The notes under the pieces: generated by a model
The model's database searches: none
The model's input: only the letters and a program-made list of their open reading frames with translations
Told to the model about the DNA's origin: nothing
NCBI GenBank assembly: GCA_964415395.1
Contig: CAYPZU010000065.1
Coordinates: 1-11,842, forward strand
DNA: 11,842 bases
Reading direction: 5' to 3'
Source: CAYPZU01 sp964415395
GTDB lineage: Bacteria > Chlamydiota > Chlamydiia > Chlamydiales > SM23-39
Translations under genes and position numbers: made by a program
In this document: positions 7,085 to 11,842 of the stretch, in pieces
How positions within the stretch are numbered: the first letter of the stretch is position 1
How the letters are laid out: each line of letters starts with the position of its first letter

Positions 7085-7310
7085 TAGGGCCAATATCAAC
7101 ATGTCGGGGACGAGGTTCCCTTCGTCCCTTGCGCCTAACTACGGCTGTGCAAAATCGTGTGCTCGTCGGGGGAGCGTGTAAAAACACTGCCCCCCGCCGC
7201 GCCAAAGGCGCTCTCCTGCGCTACGATTTATGCTTTGCCTTAGCGGCGATCGACTGCTTACGGCACGCGCGCGTTGCGCTCGTGTCCATTCGCAGGGCCG
7301 AGGGGAGTTA
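7085..7310. other. GC-rich structured intergenic block, possible dispersed repeat or RNA
   Basis: Between scc4 and the 412-residue gene there is no convincing coding frame. Four hairpins follow one another. The first is GGGACGA/TCGTCCC at 7107-7128. The second is a long stem, CGGGGG/CCCCCG, with GTGT-A4-ACAC at its tip, at 7167-7196. The third is GCGCC-AAA-GGCGC at 7199-7211. The fourth is CACG-c-GCGC-gtt-GCGC-t-CGTG at 7264-7284. Short frames on both strands are Arg- and Ala-rich, as expected of GC-rich noncoding DNA. No T tract follows any stem, so these are not standard terminators. The block differs in composition from the AT-rich promoters elsewhere. It could be a dispersed palindromic repeat or a structured RNA. 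No known RNA family is recognised. Confidence 0.45.
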
Positions 7311-8549
7311 TTAGGGGAGCCCGATTCCGGGATAGAAAGGCTGTCTCGTATGATTATTACGAATAGTTCCATTTGGGCCGCGGTCGATCATGTGATCGGC
7401 GATGCGCAGGAGTTCATGCGCCATCGCTGCGCGGTCTTCCGGATGATTGAGGTGGGGGAAGCAGAGCTTCATCCCCTGGTCGATGTATTCTTGTATCTCT
7501 GTTGTATCGTTTGGATCATTATTGGCTCGGATTTCTTCGGCGAGGCGGATGAGGAAGAGTTCGGGAGAGGTTTGCGTTTTGTCGACGCCGAAATGGAGGC
7601 ATCCCATTTCGTAGTCTTCCGGCGTAGTACACGAGATGAGCGCCATCTCTTTTGCCAATTGATCCATCAATTGAGCGTCTTCCTTGCGGTTGAACACTGT
7701 GCCTGCGACGCGCCCCGTGGCTGTTTGTAAATAGGTCAAAGCTGTTTGGTATTGTGCGTTAAGTTGCGTTTGTCTATTTGCCGTGGGGCCAGTGAGGGCG
7801 AGCGGATGGTAAGCGGCGAATTCGATCAGAGCCCGTCTGCAAGGCGAGCGAGTTTTTTCAAAATGGTCGGCTGTTTTTCGAAGCTGGGCCGCTCTGCTTT
7901 GAGACTCAAGAGTGTTTAATGCGCTTACAGCAGTTTGATGGGTGCCAAGAAACGCAGGGACATCTGACAAGAGTCTATTTCCAATATGATAACGCGCGCG
8001 CGCTTTTTGCTGCTCATTGGGCGCCAGTCTTCCCAAAGCATTTTGTTCGTCAGCGGATTTAAATTCGATTTGCTGGAGGAGTTTGCCCTGATTGAGCTGC
8101 TGGAAGGCGGGAGGGATTTCGTTGAAGGGAGCCCGGTCGCCGGGGAGGTAGAATTGCCAGGGTGTGTTGCTGTAGGTCGTTCCGGTCGCGTCGTGAAATA
8201 TCTGGCGGAGTTCCTGCAGCTGTCTGGATTTGACTGGGTCTTGATGGAGCCACTCAATCGTCCGTCCGTTGCACTCTAATGTGCCCGCCGCCATGTTGAT
8301 CACAGTGCCTGGGGGGTACGCATGCCCTACGGGAGGGGTTAGAAGCGCTGCGTGCAGAGCTTGATGATCGTCGGCCTGCTGCTGGGTTCGGAACGGAATC
8401 TTGATGTAGCGGCCGTCTTTGAGTGGAATGTAGAGAGCGGTTTGCCCTCCAAGGACCAGGTGGCCGACTACCGGAGCTGAGGGGCCTGGCGGAAGGACGG
8501 GAGGGGCGTGCGAGCGGGTGGTTGAGACGGCTATGCCTTGGACTGACAT
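7311..8549 (-). CDS. orphan hypothetical protein between T3SS operons, candidate effector
   Basis: The protein has 412 residues and no family that I recognise. Residues 1-27 are rich in Ser, Thr, Pro and Ala, like many T3SS export signals. A short beta-rich segment follows (about 29-53, containing ALYIPLKDGRYIKIPF), then a mostly helical body up to about 395. There is no signal peptide and no membrane helix. The ATG at 8549 has a good AAAGGA site 5 bases upstream, and a perfect extended -10 promoter lies just before that. The upstream terminator separates it from the translocator operon, so it is transcribed on its own. No terminator is visible downstream. A secreted role is inferred from location and the N-terminal composition only. 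Confidence 0.8.
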   Translation of the reverse strand: MSVQGIAVSTTRSHAPPVLPPGPSAPVVGHLVLGGQTALYIPLKDGRYIKIPFRTQQQADDHQALHAALLTPPVGHAYPPGTVINMAAGTLECNGRTIEWLHQDPVKSRQLQELRQIFHDATGTTYSNTPWQFYLPGDRAPFNEIPPAFQQLNQGKLLQQIEFKSADEQNALGRLAPNEQQKARARYHIGNRLLSDVPAFLGTHQTAVSALNTLESQSRAAQLRKTADHFEKTRSPCRRALIEFAAYHPLALTGPTANRQTQLNAQYQTALTYLQTATGRVAGTVFNRKEDAQLMDQLAKEMALISCTTPEDYEMGCLHFGVDKTQTSPELFLIRLAEEIRANNDPNDTTEIQEYIDQGMKLCFPHLNHPEDRAAMAHELLRIADHMIDRGPNGTIRNNHTRQPFYPGIGLP

Positions 8550-8569
8550 TTGATTCCTTTGTTACTTCT

Positions 8570-8596
8570 ATTATACCAGAATTCGTCCTAGAATTC
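8570..8596 (-). promoter_or_regulatory. extended -10 promoter of the 412-residue gene, with AGAATTC repeats
   Basis: The minus strand reads TGGTATAAT (8570-8578), an extended -10 with a perfect TATAAT at 8570-8575. No good -35 lies at the usual distance. Instead two copies of AGAATTC (8578-8584 and 8590-8596, plus-strand reading, 12 bases apart) cover that region, each containing the palindrome GAATTC. They could be an operator. The start near 8563 leaves a short leader with the AAAGGA site at 8555-8560. Confidence 0.55.
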
Positions 8597-8658
8597 TATT
8601 AAATATTTTAGTCGTAAGCGGCTTATTGTTAGGGTTTTGTCTGTGTAAATTTCAGGAT

Positions 8659-8688
8659 AAAAAAAGACCGCCCCGGAATGGGGCGGTC
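8659..8688 (-). terminator. rho-independent terminator of the translocator operon
   Basis: A perfect 9-bp stem, GACCGCCCC/GGGGCGGTC (8666-8674 and 8680-8688), has a 5-base loop. On the minus strand it is followed by seven T (8659-8665). It begins 25 bases after the stop of the CopD-like gene. It isolates the operon from the orphan gene downstream. Confidence 0.9.
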
Positions 8689-8713
8689 AGGAACAACAGG
8701 AGGAGGGAGTGGG

Positions 8714-9643
8714 TTAGACCGGCTGGTTAGCGCGGGCCAGGCCTTCGAAGTAAGACTGGCTTGCCTGCTGCTGGGTCTGGTTGATCTCGTCGTAGACCTT
8801 GGTCGCCGTCTGGATGACGTTTTCCTGAGTCTTGTTGATATAATCGTTGTACTGCTGCTCAGCGCTCGCTTCAGCTTGGGCTCTGCGCGCGGTTGCTGCG
8901 TCGAGGTTTTGGAATCCTCCTACCATCGTGCCGATCGCGTTGATGCCGCCTTCGATTTTCTGATCGCACAGGTTCGTGAAGGTCTCGTAGCGGCTTCTGC
9001 GGCCCTGGACGCCTTCATCTTCCTTGTTGATTTTTCCTTCGATGGTGTCGTACATCCGCTTGAGTTCGAGCGCGCCCGGATTTTGCTCGTCGGGCGAGCC
9101 GCCTCTTGGCGTCCGGAGAGCTGCAACGATCTCCGCATCGGGATCGTTCGCAGGGTTCGATTGTCCGTACACCTTCGTCTGCAGGCGGGGGAATTCGCTG
9201 TTCACTTCATCCGGAGATCCGGCTTTAAAGACGTTCATGTCGATGCCAGGCTCTTCAGCTGCGGACATGACGGGAGCTCTGCCAGATGCGAGCGTGTTTC
9301 TCCACGCATCGAGATTCTCCGATTCGGTTTGAATTCCTTTAAATTCGGACGTGAAATTACGGCCGATTCTGAAGCCTGTAGAGAGGATGGGCGCTCCCAG
9401 TCCAATTCCGCCCTGGCAGATCATCGCCTGGGCTTGATCTTCTTCCGCGTCGGCCTGTTTGTTGAGCGTATTTTGCTGCGACTGAGCCAAGCCTTTTGTG
9501 GTGGTATATTGCGCGCTCTGGAAATCCTGAACGAGCTTCATCTGGTTCTTGCGGCTCTCCGCAAGGTATTTCAAGATCCCCGCTGTCTGGAATCCCGTCG
9601 CCGCTGCGACGGAGGGGATGTATTGGCTGCCGAATTCTGACAT
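8714..9643 (-). CDS. copD: CopD-like T3SS translocator candidate
   Basis: The protein has 309 residues and is the last gene of the operon, in the position of CT579 (CopD) after CopB in C. trachomatis. Translocators of this class (YopD-like) insert in the host membrane with the CopB-type partner. The N-terminus (about 1-70) is helical and Gln-rich. Residues 72-92 form the only hydrophobic, Gly-rich segment, and it is weak for a membrane helix. Residues 95-215 are polar, and 215-305 form a long Ala/Gln-rich probable coiled coil. AGSPDE and GGSPDE recur at 141-146 and 181-186. There is no signal peptide. It is shorter than chlamydial CopD, which has over 400 residues. The ATG at 9643 follows AAAGGG by 8 bases. 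The name rests mostly on gene order; another secreted T3SS protein is possible. Confidence 0.75.
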   Translation of the reverse strand: MSEFGSQYIPSVAAATGFQTAGILKYLAESRKNQMKLVQDFQSAQYTTTKGLAQSQQNTLNKQADAEEDQAQAMICQGGIGLGAPILSTGFRIGRNFTSEFKGIQTESENLDAWRNTLASGRAPVMSAAEEPGIDMNVFKAGSPDEVNSEFPRLQTKVYGQSNPANDPDAEIVAALRTPRGGSPDEQNPGALELKRMYDTIEGKINKEDEGVQGRRSRYETFTNLCDQKIEGGINAIGTMVGGFQNLDAATARRAQAEASAEQQYNDYINKTQENVIQTATKVYDEINQTQQQASQSYFEGLARANQPV

Positions 9644-9674
9644 AGTTTTTACCCTTTTATTATTTTAAGTCTTT

Positions 9675-11180
9675 TTAAACCGCTTGCTGGCGGTTGATAT
9701 CCATCATCTGACCGAGAGAGGGGAGCGTATCGTTGAACGCTGCGTAATCTTCCGTTGCCGTCTTGATCATCGTCTGCGTCTGCACCATCGCGACATTGAA
9801 CATGTCGACCAACCCCTGAACCAAAGTCATGAGGCTTTGCGTGCCCCCCAACTGTCTGAGGATGTCGGCCGCTTTTTCAAGTTCCTGGCCTTGTCTGATC
9901 GTTTGGACGCCGATTCCGATCTGCGTTCCATTGCGCGCGAGGGTCAGAGCCAGCGTCAAGCCGTCGAGGACTTTAATCGCGTTCGGGCCGAATTTGTTCA
10001 CAAGCCCTTTCCGGACGATTTGCTGAGCGAAGCCCTGTTCTGCAAAAGCCGAAGCCCCTGCAGTGAAGACGATCGAGAATACAAGCCCCAGCCAGATTGC
10101 GCCTTCTTTGCCGACGCCAGGGATCTGGGCCGCGACGTTCTGCCAGAAGGGAGACATCATCAGCATCATGCCGAGCGTCGACAGGAAGTTCATGATCTTG
10201 GTAAAGGCTGTTTTAAGAACCGATTTTTCCGCTTGCGCTGCGCCGTCTTTGGCCGCTTGTTCAGCGACGTCTTTCGCGATCTGCTCCGCTGCGTCTTTGC
10301 AGAAGGTCTGCGCGCCTTTCTCGACAGCGAAATTCAGTCCGCCGCCAGCTGCTGCTTCTGCAACGCCTGCGAGGAATTCTCCGGCGATCTGGTTGCCTGT
10401 CAAATTCTCGAAGAACGACTCGACAGGATCGTGTCCTGTCGCTTGTGTGACGATGCCGTAGACTCCCATCATGACGAGAGCCGGATCTTCTGTTAAAACG
10501 CCGATGACGATCGTGATCGCATCGAGGATATAGCCGAGGAATCCGAGGCCGCTTGAAGCGTTGGCTTCCTCTTCGTCATAGATTTGCCACTGTTGAGCCA
10601 CCTGTTTGGAGATATTCTCGGCGAGTTCTGAGAACGAAGTCGATTCTTTTGATTCCCGCTTCTGCGCGTCGACGGAGTTGCTCATGAACGTGCTCATGTA
10701 AGAGGCCATGTTCGAAGCGTATTGTTCCGTCGCCTGGGTGAATCCGGCATTCGCAAAGTCGAACTGTTTCCGGACGATGACGTACCACTCGGCTCTCTCT
10801 GGAGTTGCTGGAGTCTGCCCTTGCGGAGCATTTGAGGAGGAGGTCGATTCTTTCGATTCCGGCTTCTGCGCGTCGTCGGCGTTGCTCATGTAAGAGGCCA
10901 TGTTCAAAGCGTATTCTTCCATCGCCTGGGCGAATCCGGCATTCGCAAAGTCGAACTGCTTCCGGACGATGACGTACTTCTCGGCTCTCTCTGGAGTTGC
11001 CGGAGTCCGTCCTTGCGGAGCAGCGGAAGAGCCGCTGACGCACGAGTCGAGCGCGCGGCCCACTGCCGAAAGGCAGTGCTTCGCAGCGCGGATCGATTTC
11101 TCGTTCGCGGGAGCGCTGGTTCCCACGGAGATCATACGGAATCCGAGGGCGTGGACGGGTTGTGTTGGACAAGCTGCCAT
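9675..11180 (-). CDS. copB: CopB-like T3SS translocator with tandem repeat
   Basis: The protein has 501 residues, close to C. trachomatis CopB (CT578), and resembles YopB-class pore formers. After a Cys-containing N-terminus come two near-identical units (about 54-117 and 118-184). The first hydrophobic region is at about 211-245 (LGFLGYILDAITIVIGVL onward). An amphipathic Ala/Lys/Glu heptad-like stretch spans 288-322. The second hydrophobic region is at about 330-380 (MLMM, then AIWLGLVFSIVFTAGASAF). The C-terminus is helical. The ATG at 11180 is preferred because AAGGA lies 5 bases upstream and it follows the preceding stop by 13 bases. An upstream in-frame start would overlap the previous gene by 77 bases. 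No clear PxLxxP chaperone motif is seen near the N-terminus. The translocator role is inferred from architecture and gene order. Confidence 0.8.
   Translation of the reverse strand: MAACPTQPVHALGFRMISVGTSAPANEKSIRAAKHCLSAVGRALDSCVSGSSAAPQGRTPATPERAEKYVIVRKQFDFANAGFAQAMEEYALNMASYMSNADDAQKPESKESTSSSNAPQGQTPATPERAEWYVIVRKQFDFANAGFTQATEQYASNMASYMSTFMSNSVDAQKRESKESTSFSELAENISKQVAQQWQIYDEEEANASSGLGFLGYILDAITIVIGVLTEDPALVMMGVYGIVTQATGHDPVESFFENLTGNQIAGEFLAGVAEAAAGGGLNFAVEKGAQTFCKDAAEQIAKDVAEQAAKDGAAQAEKSVLKTAFTKIMNFLSTLGMMLMMSPFWQNVAAQIPGVGKEGAIWLGLVFSIVFTAGASAFAEQGFAQQIVRKGLVNKFGPNAIKVLDGLTLALTLARNGTQIGIGVQTIRQGQELEKAADILRQLGGTQSLMTLVQGLVDMFNVAMVQTQTMIKTATEDYAAFNDTLPSLGQMMDINRQQAV
10629..11021 (-). 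repeat. tandem duplication inside the CopB-like gene
   Basis: Two in-frame copies are encoded head to tail. Unit 1 is at 10830-11021 (64 residues) and unit 2 at 10629-10829 (67 residues). Each starts APQG, has TPATPERAE, then a conserved core VIVRKQFDFANAGF, and ends ESKESTS. By hand alignment about 14 bases differ over roughly 180. Unit 2 has an extra 12 bases that themselves repeat part of the SYMS codons. The high DNA identity indicates a recent duplication. Confidence 0.92.
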
Positions 11181-11193
11181 AAAAATCCTTAAA

Positions 11194-11697
11194 TTAGATG
11201 ACCCAGTCTTGGTTGATTGCGCTTGCCAGACCCGTAACGACGGTATTGGCGAGCTGAGAGAGGTTGCCATAGTTGGACGTCATGCTGGACGTCTGTTGGG
11301 CAAGACCGCTTAAAATGTTGTTGTAGCCAGTCGAGGTCTGAGAGGCTTTCGTGTTGTTGATGTTCATGTCGTTCGAGTAGATCGACTGTTTTTGGGGATC
11401 GCCGGAAGAATCTGCAATCCACGTCTCGTCGTTATTGAGGACGGCGTTCCAGAAGTTGGAGGCGTTGTTCGACTCAGGGCCAATCAGGTTTGAAGAGAAA
11501 GCCATCAGTCCCTGGATCAGCTTCGTCTGGTCTCCCAGGAGGCTATTCGTCGCGCGGGCGATCGCTGTCATCGCATTCATCAACGTATAAATGGGCGTAT
11601 CGTCGAAGGCCCAAGGATTGACGGGGGCCGTATTTTTTGGAGTTGCGGTCCCAGGAATTATATTGTTGGTAGAAACTGGATCTGTGTTTACTGACAT
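11194..11697 (-). CDS. small protein heading the translocator operon, CT577 position
   Basis: The protein has 167 residues. It is rich in Asn, Ser, Thr and Ala, with no signal peptide or clear membrane helix. Residues 1-27 are polar with Pro and Thr, like a T3SS export signal. Residues about 35-75 and 115-160 look helical. In C. trachomatis a small conserved protein of unknown role (CT577) lies just before CopB, and this gene has the same place. The ATG at 11697 follows AAAGGG, and I prefer it over the GTG at 11703, which lies inside the ribosome site. The stop is 13 bases before the CopB-like start. Similarity to CT577 was not tested. The composition would also suit a secreted tip, early substrate or chaperone-like protein. 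Confidence 0.75.
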   Translation of the reverse strand: MSVNTDPVSTNNIIPGTATPKNTAPVNPWAFDDTPIYTLMNAMTAIARATNSLLGDQTKLIQGLMAFSSNLIGPESNNASNFWNAVLNNDETWIADSSGDPQKQSIYSNDMNINNTKASQTSTGYNNILSGLAQQTSSMTSNYGNLSQLANTVVTGLASAINQDWVI

Positions 11698-11720
11698 AAT
11701 CACCCTTTCTTATATTAATA

Positions 11721-11749
11721 ATATTACTATAGATTGGTTATAATGTAAA
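11721..11749 (-). promoter_or_regulatory. predicted promoter of the translocator operon
   Basis: On the minus strand TTTACA (11744-11749, 5 of 6 matches) and TAATAT (11721-11726, 4 of 6) are separated by exactly 17 bases. There is no extended -10 TGn. The start near 11714 gives a leader of about 17 bases containing the AAAGGG ribosome site. The stretch is very AT-rich, so other boxes are possible. Confidence 0.45.
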
Positions 11750-11763
11750 TTTTTTAAGTTATA

Positions 11764-11781
11764 TAATTATCCCGATAATTA
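11764..11781. promoter_or_regulatory. 8-bp inverted repeat upstream of the translocator promoter
   Basis: TAATTATC and GATAATTA are perfect inverted arms around a 2-base centre. The site is about 15 bases upstream of the predicted -35 box, where an activator dimer could sit. The repeat is AT-rich but the arms are perfect. No T tract makes it a terminator. From 11782 to the window end no gene or other element is visible. Confidence 0.4.
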
Positions 11782-11842
11782 ACTTCGATTTTAAAAGAAC
11801 CTATCCTGGTAAAGATTTTCGATGAGATTTGAGATGTTTTTT

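Noticed and set aside
7167..7211. Strong hairpins read as terminators for the 412-residue gene
   Set aside because: No T tract follows on either strand, so rho-independent termination is not supported.
7129..7372. Short frames on both strands in the GC-rich block before scc4
   Set aside because: They follow the hairpins, are rich in Arg and Ala, lack ribosome sites, and one overlaps the end of the 412-residue gene. They look like chance frames in GC-rich noncoding DNA.
8678..9640. 320-codon plus-strand open frame opposite the CopD-like gene
   Set aside because: It starts inside the terminator hairpin and mirrors the minus-strand gene along its whole length. The minus-strand gene has a ribosome site, operon context and a terminator.
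11181..11270. Upstream in-frame start for the CopB-like gene, adding 30 residues
   Set aside because: It would overlap the preceding gene by 77 bases and has no better ribosome site, while the ATG at 11180 has AAGGA at 5 bases.
1..11842. tRNA, rRNA, CRISPR array or insertion sequence
   Set aside because: No cloverleaf, conserved rRNA core, regularly spaced repeat or transposase frame was seen on reading both strands.

Overview
The window carries type III secretion (T3SS) genes of a member of the Chlamydiota, probably an amoeba-associated or environmental lineage rather than Chlamydia itself. The main reason is the minus-strand order scc4 - cdsD - cdsE - cdsF - cdsG - CT668-like - cdsN. This matches C. 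trachomatis CT663-CT669 and includes a SctD protein with two cytoplasmic FHA domains, a chlamydial trait. Base composition looks near 50% GC in the genes, with short AT-rich promoter regions. The species cannot be named from this sequence.

Layout, left to right. (1) 1-371: a possible minus-strand gene start at the left edge, then an AT-rich divergent promoter region. (2) 372-1649 (+): an orphan protein with a bilobed N-terminal hydrophobic hairpin, like chlamydial inclusion-membrane (Inc) proteins. Its 3' end overlaps the 3' end of cdsN. (3) 1642-6975 (-): a tightly packed seven-gene operon for the CesT-type chaperone Scc4, basal-body ring protein CdsD, needle co-chaperones CdsE and CdsG around the needle subunit CdsF, a CT668-like protein whose C-terminus resembles the SctI inner rod, and the export ATPase CdsN. 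(4) 6976-7310: no convincing gene. It holds the scc4 promoter, a pair of direct repeats, and a GC-rich block with four hairpins. (5) 7311-8549 (-): an orphan 412-aa protein with its own promoter, a candidate effector. (6) 8659-8688: a strong terminator closing the next operon. (7) 8714-11697 (-): a three-gene translocator-type operon with a small CT577-position protein, a CopB-like protein with a recent internal tandem duplication, and a CopD-like protein. Its promoter and an 8-bp dyad lie at 11721-11781. From 11782 to the end no gene is visible.

Together the two minus-strand operons could supply the inner-membrane ring, needle, needle chaperones, a candidate rod, the ATPase and the host-membrane translocon. 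The two orphan genes beside them are candidates for cargo. Both orphan genes have perfect TATAAT boxes with an extended -10 TGn, while the two T3SS operons appear to use weaker -35/-10 promoters. That is notable because the first gene of the main operon, scc4, encodes a protein known in C. trachomatis to bind sigma66 region 4 and the RNA polymerase beta flap.
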